From Rhodococcus koreensis (GTDB lineage Bacteria > Actinomycetota > Actinomycetes > Mycobacteriales > Mycobacteriaceae): a stretch of 64,000 nt of DNA. Shown here piece after piece: positions 1 to 7,079 of the stretch; within the stretch, counting starts at the first letter, position 1; each line of letters starts with the position of its first letter. The stretch is taken from NCBI RefSeq assembly GCF_900105905.1, contig NZ_FNSV01000004.1:124001-188000 (forward strand), read 5' to 3'. Below the pieces are notes generated by a model, which worked only from the letters and a program-made list of their open reading frames with translations, did not search any database and had not been told where the DNA came from. The position numbers and the translations under genes were made by a program.

Positions 1-283
1 TCTTCCGGGCCTCGAACTCCACAGTGCGGCTGGTGTTTCCGATCTTCACCACACGCCCGGTGGCTTCGATGAAGTCACCGGCGTAGACCGGGGCGAGGAA
101 CTCGACCGAGGAGTATCCGACGAACAACCCTTCGTCACCGTCGGTGATCACTGCGATCTCGGTGATGATGTCTCCGAACAACTTCAGCATCAGCGCACCC
201 GGGGCGAGGTTACCGCCGTAATGCGCCTCCTCCTGTCCGATGCGCACCCGCAGTGTCGAGGTGATGTCCTTGTTCTTGCTCAT
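1..283 (-). CDS. 3-aminobutyryl-CoA / beta-alanyl-CoA ammonia-lyase-like hotdog protein (3' end outside window)
   Basis: Partial gene, 94 residues visible from the ATG. The protein opens with a short polar stretch, then EAHYGGN at residues 19-25, GDEGLFVGY at about 50-58 and a VEFLAPVYAGDFIEA stretch near 61-75. This pattern is that of the small single-domain hotdog enzymes that remove ammonia from 3-aminobutyryl-CoA (Kal) or beta-alanyl-CoA. These work in the cytoplasm and yield crotonyl-CoA or acryloyl-CoA. The start lies 31 bases beyond the stop of the acyl-CoA synthetase on the same strand, so the two are probably co-transcribed. An AcuI-like acryloyl-CoA reductase diverges beyond the synthetase. 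A MaoC or thioesterase hotdog is the alternative, but the HYGGN and AGDFIEA signatures favour the lyase. Substrate specificity cannot be read from the sequence. Confidence 0.7.
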   Translation of the reverse strand, partial: MSKNKDITSTLRVRIGQEEAHYGGNLAPGALMLKLFGDIITEIAVITDGDEGLFVGYSSVEFLAPVYAGDFIEATGRVVKIGNTSRTVEFEARK

Positions 284-314
284 GGTGATTTTCTTCCTTT
301 CTCGGTGAATGCGC

Positions 315-2402
315 TCACGCGCGTTCGATGACGGCGTCGACCGCGGTGGCATGATCGCGGCCGACGATGAGGGGGTTGATGTCGATGCTGAGGATGTTCG
401 GGTGCGTGAGGGCGAGGTCGCTGACCGCGCGGAGCGCAGCCAGGACACCGGGCCGATGCAGCGCGCCCCCGCGTGCGGCGCTCATCATGGTGCCGACGGT
501 CGATTCGTCGAGGAGACGGGCCGCAGCCTTCTCGTCAACGGGGCCGACGTGCACGGCGGCGTCGTTATGGAACTCCGTCCACACCCCGCCGATGCCTACG
601 ATGATCGTGGGCCCGAAGACACGGTCACGCTTGTATCCGATGATCACCTCAAGCTCACCCCGAATCTGTTCGACAACAAGGAAATCGAGGTTCAAGTCGG
701 GATTTTTGGCGATCATCTCGGCTGCGGACTGCTCGACATCGATCGGGTTGATCGCCACCAAACCGCGTTCCGTCTTGTGGGTGATGTTCGGGGCGATTCC
801 CTTCAGGACGATCGGCGTCGACAAAGTGCGGGCCGCGGCGGCGGCCTCAGCGGGGTTGTCGACGCGAAGCCGGCGCGGAGTGGTCACACCCATCGACGCG
901 AGGATGTCGAGAGCCTGGTCTTCGGTGACCGTCCCGCACGGGGGCAGGTCGGGGACGACGACAGAGCGCTGCCGGGTGCTTTCCGCGACATCCTGGACCT
1001 CGGTTGCCAGTTTCGCCAACGCGGACAGTCCCGGGCGTGCCCCGCGCAGCACTGGAATCGCCGCCTTGCGGCAGTACTCGACCAGCACCGGATCGATCTC
1101 GTCGCTGACCGGGCTCAGCAGCACCGGAAACTTTCCCTGTCCGGAGTCGGTGTCGTGCAGGTACTGGGCCAGAGCGCGTCCGAGCTCACGTTCGTGCGGG
1201 CCGGACGCGCGGTGTTGGTCCATCGCGACCAGCAAGATGTCACCGGGTTCCTGGGCGGCGTGGTGGATCGCGGTGGGGTAGATGTTCGTGTAGTCGTCCG
1301 CGCCCCAGGGGTCGAGTGGGTTGCGGACCCCGAGAAATGGCCACCGTTCCCGCAGCGCTTTCACCGCGGCCGAGCTCATCAGCGGCAGCTGCAGTCCTAC
1401 GGTATCGGCGATGTCGGCGATGAGATTGCCCTCGCCCCCGGAGTTCGTCACCACGTGGGTGCGTCGTCCCCGGGGACGACCGCGGCCGGCCCCGAGAAGC
1501 TCACCAAAGGCCATGAGTTCGTCGAGGTCGTCGGCAATCAACGCGCCAGCCTGGCGGAACGCCGCGGTCGTGAGCCGAGCCCCGGCCGCCAGCTTCCCCG
1601 AGTGCGCGGTCACGCCGTCGGTGGCGGTGTCCGAATGCCCGACGATGCAGACGGCGAGGGTCTTGCCGGCCTCACTCAGCCGGCGGGCCGCGGCAAGGGT
1701 TCGTGTGGCGTCGGTGAGTGTTTCGATGAACGCGAGGACCGACGAGGTATGGACGTCTTCGGTGAAGAAGTCGAGGTAATCGGCCAACCCGGTCACTGCC
1801 TCGCTGCCCGACGACACCGCGGTCGACAACGGCACCCGGCCGCCGACATTGACGAACGCTTCGATGATCGCACCACTTTGTGCCACCACCGCGACAGTGC
1901 CACGGCGAACGTCCGAGGTGACCGTTCCGACGTAGGGCGCCGCCCGGGTGACGAGGTCGAGCACGCCCATACAGTTCGGCCCCACCACCTCGAAGTCGTA
2001 CTCGCGCCGCAGCGCGGCCAAACCGTCGGAGACGGCGAGGGCATCGGCGCCGGAGTCGGTGTAGCCGGCTCCGGGGATGACGAATCCACGGACGCCGGCT
2101 TCGAGACCTTCCCGGACGATCGGAAGGATCCGGTCGGTGCGAACCTGCACGACCGCGAGGTCCGGGGTCTTGTCTATCGCGCTCAGCGACGGCACGCCGC
2201 GAAGTCCGGCGACCTCACTGTGGTTCTGCGCCACCGGAATGAGGGCCCCGGTGTACCCCAGTTCGAGGCAGTTCCGCAATGCGACGCTGCCGATGAACGA
2301 GCGAGGGGAGGCGCCCACAACCGCGATCGATTGGGGCCGCAAAAGTCTGTCGAGAAGCATGGGATCACTGTGCGGCTGACAGGTGAGCTGCACCACTGAC
2401 AA
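315..2402 (-). CDS. acyl-CoA synthetase, NDP-forming (acetate-CoA ligase ADP-forming family)
   Basis: A 695-residue single-chain enzyme that would form an acyl-CoA from a free acid, CoA and ATP, releasing ADP. An N-terminal CoA-binding Rossmann domain begins around residue 25 (IAVVGASPRSF). Succinyl-CoA-ligase-like domains follow, with a TAHSGKLAAGA segment near 265 whose His matches the family's phospho-histidine. A C-terminal ATP-grasp domain covers roughly 480-690 (VLKGIAPNITHKTERG). Full length for fused alpha-beta members. The ATG at 2402 was kept; a second ATG lies about 14 codons in (PMLLDRLLRP) and is a possible real start. It is the first gene of an operon with the hotdog lyase downstream, and divergent from acuI with 99 bases between, which probably holds both promoters. 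Natural substrate unknown; context suggests a beta-amino or short-chain acid. Confidence 0.85.
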   Translation of the reverse strand: MSVVQLTCQPHSDPMLLDRLLRPQSIAVVGASPRSFIGSVALRNCLELGYTGALIPVAQNHSEVAGLRGVPSLSAIDKTPDLAVVQVRTDRILPIVREGLEAGVRGFVIPGAGYTDSGADALAVSDGLAALRREYDFEVVGPNCMGVLDLVTRAAPYVGTVTSDVRRGTVAVVAQSGAIIEAFVNVGGRVPLSTAVSSGSEAVTGLADYLDFFTEDVHTSSVLAFIETLTDATRTLAAARRLSEAGKTLAVCIVGHSDTATDGVTAHSGKLAAGARLTTAAFRQAGALIADDLDELMAFGELLGAGRGRPRGRRTHVVTNSGGEGNLIADIADTVGLQLPLMSSAAVKALRERWPFLGVRNPLDPWGADDYTNIYPTAIHHAAQEPGDILLVAMDQHRASGPHERELGRALAQYLHDTDSGQGKFPVLLSPVSDEIDPVLVEYCRKAAIPVLRGARPGLSALAKLATEVQDVAESTRQRSVVVPDLPPCGTVTEDQALDILASMGVTTPRRLRVDNPAEAAAAARTLSTPIVLKGIAPNITHKTERGLVAINPIDVEQSAAEMIAKNPDLNLDFLVVEQIRGELEVIIGYKRDRVFGPTIIVGIGGVWTEFHNDAAVHVGPVDEKAAARLLDESTVGTMMSAARGGALHRPGVLAALRAVSDLALTHPNILSIDINPLIVGRDHATAVDAVIERA

Positions 2403-2501
2403 GGTGTTCCCAAATGAGCGCAGCCCCGGACGATCTGTCGATTCCCGAACCCGTCGGCCGCTGTGAGACTGCCAGTAATCCCCAGAACTGCAGGAGATCT
2501 C

Positions 2502-3500
2502 ATGGCACTTACCGACTCATTCCGTGCATTCGTCGTTCATCACGCCGACGGTCACACCACCCGAGAGGTGCGCGATCTGCGCCTCGACGACCTCGGGGCT
2601 GGCGACGTGGTCATCCGGGTGACCTGGTCGAGCGTGAACTACAAGGACGGCCTCGCCAGTTCGGCGAACGGCAAGGTCGCGCGCCTCACCACACTGATTC
2701 CCGGGATCGATCTTGCCGGCACAGTGGTGAATCCAGGATCGTCGGGCCTCGACGTCGGTACCGAGGTCATCGTCCACGGATACGACGTCGGCGTGGCGCA
2801 CAGCGGCGGCTTCAGCCAGTTCGCGCGAGTACCGGCGGACTGGGTCGTGCCCCTTCCCGACACCCTCACCGCACGTCAGGCGATGAGCGTGGGAACCGCC
2901 GGCTTCACTGCAGCGCTCAGCGTCCGCGCACTCGAAGTGCAGGGTCTGCAACCCGGCAACGGACCGGTCCTCGTCACCGGTGCCACCGGCGGCGTCGGCA
3001 GCGTCGCGGTGAACATCCTCGCCGGCAAAGGCTACGAGGTCGCGGCCTCGACGGGCAAGGAGGACGCAGCTGCGTGGCTGACCAAACTCGGCGCCACCGA
3101 GGTACTCACCCGCGCCGAGACGTCGTCAGTCGACAAACCTCTGCAACGCGAACGATGGGCCGGAGCGATCGACTGCGTCGGTGGCAACACCTTGGCCTAC
3201 ATACTGAGCAGCCTCAAATACGACGCGAGCGTGGCAGCGTCAGGAAACACCGGCGGTGTAAAGCTGCCCACCACGGTCTTTCCCTTCATCTTGCGCGGCG
3301 TGAGCCTGATCGGAATCGACTCCGTGCAGTGCCCGATCGGACTGCGCCGGACCGTGTGGCAGCAACTCGGCACGGACCTGCGCCCCGGCAACCTCGACGC
3401 CCTCGGCACCTCGGAGGTCACCCTGGACGAGCTGTCGGGAGCACTCGACCACATCCTCGACGGGGAAACTCAGGGGCGCACACTGGTCTACCTCGACTGA
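2502..3500 (+). CDS. acuI: AcuI/YhdH-type MDR oxidoreductase (acryloyl-CoA reductase family)
   Basis: A 332-residue zinc-less medium-chain reductase. The ATG at 2502 was chosen because CAGGAGA at 2491-2497 sits just upstream and the protein then begins MALTDSFRAFVV, as AcuI homologues do. The N-terminal catalytic fold carries SSVNYKDGLA at about 44-53, the family's active-site region. The Rossmann fold carries VLVTGATGGVGS near 150, the NADPH site. Family members reduce acryloyl-CoA to propionyl-CoA with NADPH, or reduce quinones and enals. It diverges from the NDP-forming acyl-CoA synthetase and hotdog lyase operon. That fits removal of the reactive acryloyl-CoA such a lyase would make. A perfect stem-loop follows the stop. 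Family membership is firm; the acryloyl-CoA substrate is inference from context. Confidence 0.85.
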   Translation: MALTDSFRAFVVHHADGHTTREVRDLRLDDLGAGDVVIRVTWSSVNYKDGLASSANGKVARLTTLIPGIDLAGTVVNPGSSGLDVGTEVIVHGYDVGVAHSGGFSQFARVPADWVVPLPDTLTARQAMSVGTAGFTAALSVRALEVQGLQPGNGPVLVTGATGGVGSVAVNILAGKGYEVAASTGKEDAAAWLTKLGATEVLTRAETSSVDKPLQRERWAGAIDCVGGNTLAYILSSLKYDASVAASGNTGGVKLPTTVFPFILRGVSLIGIDSVQCPIGLRRTVWQQLGTDLRPGNLDALGTSEVTLDELSGALDHILDGETQGRTLVYLD

Positions 3501-3528
3501 CAACCCTATGTATCGCGTGACGCGACCG

Positions 3529-3554
3529 GGAGGGCGTGCCAACGCACGCCCTCC
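3529..3554 (+). terminator. hairpin terminator after acuI
   Basis: Perfect 11-base stem GGAGGGCGTGC / GCACGCCCTCC with a CAAC loop, beginning 28 bases after the acuI stop. There is no clear T-run, as is common in high-GC actinobacteria. Confidence 0.7.
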
Positions 3555-3684
3555 TCCGGGGCCTGCCGCGCAGCGGAACGTGCTGGCCCGTCCGGGCGGC
3601 CCGGTAGAGGTAGTTCGCTGATCGATCCGGAAACTGGGCGTCAAATAGAACATGACCTTCGGCGTTCGCGCAGCTCAGCGTCGT

Positions 3685-3763
3685 CTACTGACATCCGGCG
3701 ACGAGACCTACTGACCTCGAGTGACGAAATCGCAGGTTGCACTACTGACACTCCGATGACGAA
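3685..3763 (+). repeat. three degenerate direct repeats, possible insertion-sequence end
   Basis: Three copies of CTACTGAC start at 3685, 3708 and 3742. Each is followed after a short variable stretch by GACGA (ATCCGGCGACGA, CTCGAGTGACGAA, ACTCCGATGACGAA). Read on the minus strand each ends in GTCAGTAG. Multiple short terminal repeats of this kind occur at ends of IS21-type elements, but no transposase is present here, so this would be a solo end. A repeated regulatory site is the alternative. The rest of 3501-3964 shows no credible gene. Confidence 0.4.
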
Positions 3764-3964
3764 TCGCACACGTACAAGGGGCGCGCGACGCGGCTGGCTG
3801 CTGACACAACACGCCACCTGATCCCGGTGCCCGCTGAGGTCGAGGTTTCCTCGACGGTCGTCATCCGACACCGCAATTCGGTCCGTCCCGCGGCGCCGGT
3901 TGTCGGAGGCGCACGCCATACTGTGTGAACCATCAGTCACACAGGTAACAGGAGAAACAGTCGC

Positions 3965-4678
3965 ATGCGCCAACGCCCCCGGATCGCCCTGCTCGCGTTG
4001 GGTGCGGTCACCGTGCTCGGCCTGGCCGGGTGCTCGGCCATCGCCGACGCGGACCCGGGAACCGGGTCGCTCGGCGGCGCCCCGGCCGCCCCGGCACCGA
4101 TATTCGATGCGGCGCCGGCGTTGGCGAAGCTCGAGACGCTTCCGGTCAAGGGCCGCGCCCCGAAGACCGGCTACACGCGGGAGCAGTTCGGCCCGTCGTG
4201 GTCCGACGACAACGGCGTCGAGGGCGGCCACAACGGCTGCGACACCCGCAACGACATCCTCCGACGCGACCTGGTCGACCTGACCTACAAGACCAGCACG
4301 AAGGACTGTGTGGTGGCGACCGGCACCCTGCACGACACCTACACCAATACGACCATCGCGTTCGTCCGCGGCCAGGACACCTCCACCGCGGTGCAAATCG
4401 ATCACATCGTCGCCCTGTCCGACGCGTGGCAGAAGGGCGCCCAACAACTCAGCCCGGAGCAGCGCCGCGACCTGGCCAACGACCCCCGCAACCTGCAGGC
4501 CGTCGACGGCCCCACCAACTCGTAGAAGTCCGATTCCGACGCCGCATCCTGGTTGCCGCCGGACAAGGCCTACCGGTGCACCTACGTCTCCCGGCAGATC
4601 GATGTCAAAGCCCTCTACCGGCTGTGGGTGACCCAGGCGGAGAAGGACGCGATGAGCCAGGTCCTGCACTCCTGCTGA
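3965..4678 (+). pseudogene. HNH-family secreted lipoprotein interrupted by an in-frame TAG
   Basis: The ATG at 3965 follows AGGAGA. The product begins with a lipoprotein signal peptide (hydrophobic stretch, LAGC lipobox, Cys at residue 23) and continues into an HNH-nuclease-like domain with QIDHIVALSDAWQKGA and NDPRNLQAVDGPTN. The frame meets TAG at 4523-4525 after 186 residues. Beyond it the same frame runs on for 50 codons (KSDSDAASWLPPDKAYRC ... QVLHSC) to TGA at 4676-4678. That distal part is the normal C-terminus of the family, including the lysine that closes the HNH motif. A single change, for instance CAG to TAG, explains the break. The truncated product would lack the end of the active site. 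A sequencing error or amber read-through are alternatives. Confidence 0.8.
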
Positions 4679-4718
4679 GCACTACGCGCTGTCTGGATCC
4701 GGGAACTGTAAGCGGTCG

Positions 4719-5348
4719 TCACCACAGCGTCAGTGGGGATCCGGCGGCCTCGGCGTCCCGGATCCGGGATTCGATGGTCTGGGGATCTTCGTGGTTGGCC
4801 AGGCCGGTGCGGACGGCTGCCGCGATGGCGCGGGTGCGGCCGGCCGCGCCGCGGACATCCGACAGGGGGCTGGCGAGGTTGCGGCGCCGCAGGTCGTACT
4901 CGTTGCGGTTGGAGCGGTTGATGCCCAGGCGCAGGTGGTGCGGGTTGGTGCAGCCGGCGAAGTCGCACTGGTGGCACAGCACCGCGTCGTCGGCGCCGGA
5001 CCAGCCGAGGCGGGGGATGATCCCGTATTCGAGTTGGTAGGCGAACAGGTGCGCGGGCACGGTGCCCCGCCGGGAGCGCCCGGGCAGGCTGGCGGCCCGG
5101 AACGATCCGTGGCCCGTGAAACTGACACCCGCTATCCAAATCGAGCATAGATTCTCTTGTCGCCGATAGCGTTTCGCCTCGAACCGGGCCACCACAACCG
5201 GGTCGTCGAGCCAGGTCCGCCACAGCCGTTCAGGTATCCGGATCGGCTGCGGTGCACCGATCAGGACCAGCTGTTCGAGCGCCGGGGGAGGAGTCGGGGA
5301 GGGCATCCCCGGCAGCGGCAGGGGATTGCCGGTGACGGTGGTCGTCAT
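4719..5348 (-). CDS. HNH-type zinc-binding protein
   Basis: A 209-residue protein from the ATG at 5348, preceded by a purine-rich GAAGGCGAG; the open frame extends further upstream but the residues there look non-coding. The N-terminus is proline-rich. The core has LCHQCDFAGCTNPHHL followed by NRSNRNEYDLRRR at about residues 137-165. Paired Cys, the CTNPHHL signature and the downstream Asn are typical of HNH_3-like or homing-type endonuclease zinc modules. It lies tail to tail with the broken HNH lipoprotein and near a recombinase-like gene, so a mobile-element origin is plausible. Activity is unproven; it may only bind DNA. Confidence 0.6.
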   Translation of the reverse strand: MTTTVTGNPLPLPGMPSPTPPPALEQLVLIGAPQPIRIPERLWRTWLDDPVVVARFEAKRYRRQENLCSIWIAGVSFTGHGSFRAASLPGRSRRGTVPAHLFAYQLEYGIIPRLGWSGADDAVLCHQCDFAGCTNPHHLRLGINRSNRNEYDLRRRNLASPLSDVRGAAGRTRAIAAAVRTGLANHEDPQTIESRIRDAEAAGSPLTLW

Positions 5349-5498
5349 CGCTCGCCTTCCCTCCGCCGTTCGTGCTGTTACCGGGGAGGATAGGGGCGGG
5401 GTCCGACATGCTTGCTCTGTCGTTTGATCGTCAGATCGTGGGCCGAGTGCGCGAGTTGTACACGGACCGATCCCCACCGAGAGCAGGGATGAAAGGGG

Positions 5499-5669
5499 TC
5501 AGGTCTTCCGATCGAGTCTGTTGAATTCATCGAGCACCTCGTCGACGGCGGTGGTCGGAATCCGTAGATCCGTCCCCTCCGCGTCCCGGAGGTAGACGCG
5601 GACAGAGGCGAGCATGCGGAGTTCACGCTCGAGATCTGCCGTGGTTCTATCGCGGCAGCTGCTCAACAT
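5499..5669 (-). CDS. small acidic hypothetical protein
   Basis: A 56-residue reading frame from ATG at 5669. Its central part (ADLERELRMLASVRVYLRDAEGTDLRIPTTAVDEVLDEFNRL) has the amphipathic, non-repetitive look of a real protein, unlike the arginine- and serine-rich overlapping frames. I recognise no family. Its ATG shares the palindrome CATG (5667-5670) with the ATG of the recombinase-like gene on the other strand, so the two cannot both have ordinary upstream ribosome sites without overlapping transcripts. Moderate to low confidence. Confidence 0.4.
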   Translation of the reverse strand: MLSSCRDRTTADLERELRMLASVRVYLRDAEGTDLRIPTTAVDEVLDEFNRLDRKT

Positions 5670-6408
5670 GACGCGGGCGGACCGGCTGTCCCGGGTCGGG
5701 GAGCGGGTGGCGCAGGTGGTGCCACGGATCCCGGTCACCGGGTGGCCGGGCGGGTTGTTCGGCCGCCGCGACGCACTCCTCCTCACGTTGGCCGCCACTG
5801 GTCTGGGGTTCGAGGAGATCGCACGGCTGCGGCGCACCGACGTCACCACCGAGCGTGACGCGCTGGTCGTCAAGGCGGGTGAGGGTTGGGTGCGGGTTGC
5901 CACCGAATCCGGTGTCGAACCTGTTGTTGTGTATCGGAATTGGGTTGAGGTGCTTGGGTTCTTGGACCGGTATCCGAGCGCCAAGCTCCTCGCCGGTCGC
6001 CTCGACAAAGGTGCGAGCCTCTCGGTGTTCGCGGACAGTGCGCGCCGCGACGAACAACCACTTTTCACACCCATCGACCGGTGGGGCCACACGCCCTACG
6101 ATCCGACTCCGTTGACCGGGCACTCCATCGCCGCCCTGGTCCGGGCGCATCTGGCCGGGTCAGCACCGGTACACAAGCGGCCTCCGGCCTGGCAGCCCCC
6201 GACAAAGTCAGGCGAGGACGCACCGGTCCCGGTCGTGGTCGATGATGTCGAGCTGGATCAGGGCTACTACGAACGCGGCATCGCCGCCCGCCGAGGAGCT
6301 CACACCCACCTCGAAGAGGTCACCGACATCCTCGACGGCATCGAAGACGAAGCCGACAAACTCCTCGCTGATCTGCTGGCGCTCCTGGACCAGTCGAGTA
6401 TCGACTAA
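5668..6408 (+). CDS. degenerate tyrosine-recombinase-like protein
   Basis: 246 residues from ATG at 5668; an ATG at 5614 in the same frame gives 264, but its extra residues look non-coding. Residues 30-60 (FGRRDALLLTLAATGLGFEEIARLRRTDV) resemble the opening of the catalytic domain of XerC-type recombinases. However, the expected TGLR arginine is Gly in TGLGFEE. I see no HxxR box; the weak TGHSIAALVRAHL segment near 150 may be its remnant. No nucleophilic tyrosine follows. The C-terminal third is acidic and possibly coiled (LEEVTDILDGIEDEADKLLADLLALLD). So it is either a catalytically dead DNA-binding relative or a decaying fragment lacking its arm-binding domain. Neighbouring HNH genes suggest an old mobile element. 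Confidence 0.5.
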   Translation: MTRADRLSRVGERVAQVVPRIPVTGWPGGLFGRRDALLLTLAATGLGFEEIARLRRTDVTTERDALVVKAGEGWVRVATESGVEPVVVYRNWVEVLGFLDRYPSAKLLAGRLDKGASLSVFADSARRDEQPLFTPIDRWGHTPYDPTPLTGHSIAALVRAHLAGSAPVHKRPPAWQPPTKSGEDAPVPVVVDDVELDQGYYERGIAARRGAHTHLEEVTDILDGIEDEADKLLADLLALLDQSSID

Positions 6409-6423
6409 ACGCTGGTCAAGGGG

Positions 6424-7079
6424 TCAGGTCGACAGTGTGATCAGGCGACTGCCAGTGAGCGAGTCCTCCCGGCGCTCAAGTTTACTGGCGAGCGCAAGGA
6501 ACAGATTAGCGGTAGTCATCGCGTCCCGAGCGCGTGGTGTGGAGTGTGCACGGGCAGGCCCATACGAGATGTGGCGTATTCGAGTCCGATCGACTGGTTC
6601 GGCCCCACAGAAACGTCCAGGACAAGCGATGCGAGTTTCGCTGTGTCGATGACGTCGTAGGTGAACAGGCGTTGGGAGCATTTGAACGCGCGCCGGAGAA
6701 AAGAGTGCTCAATCCACGCACCGTGTGCCACGAGGATATGCCCGCGCAGCAGTTCGTCGAGTCGGTCGACGCATTCGCCGACCGACGGCGCTGCAGCCAG
6801 ATCCTGTCTACGCAGACAGTGAGTCCGCAGCGCTGCTTCCGAGCTCTCACGTTCCGATCGGACCAGACTGTACGTGGCCTCCGAGGTCGCGATTCGGCCT
6901 TCTCGAATGGGCACCGCTCCGTACGAGACGATGTGATCGTTGCAGGTATCGAGACCCGTGGTCTCCAGATCGATAACGAGGTAGTTCGACGACCGCCAAT
7001 TTGGTGGTTGCCGGCTGTTTGACTCATCGACACGGCCGTGGTCAGCGCCGCGCCGCCTCCACCCAAGTTTCCTGGTCAT
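6424..7079 (-). pseudogene. DnaQ-like 3'-5' exonuclease with a frameshift at the last catalytic Asp
   Basis: The frame starting at 7079 encodes YLVIDLETTGLD (ExoI, DxE), LVAHGAWIEHSFL (ExoII Asp position replaced by Glu-His-Ser) and ends LPVHTPHHALGTR-stop near 6516. In the next frame the sequence continues DAMTTANLFLALASKLERRE ... LITLST to TGA at 6424-6426, which is the expected C-terminus. Adding one G to the GGG run near 6530 restores HHALGDA, the ExoIII motif with its essential Asp. The break is thus a one-base deletion in a G-run. The gene overlaps the end of the DUF294 gene by four bases, a pairing common for such exonucleases. A sequencing error is the main alternative. Confidence 0.8.

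Noticed and set aside
309..2399. Long plus-strand open frame opposite the acyl-CoA synthetase
   Set aside because: It mirrors the codon bias of the real gene, is Arg/Gly/Asp-rich and has no domain.
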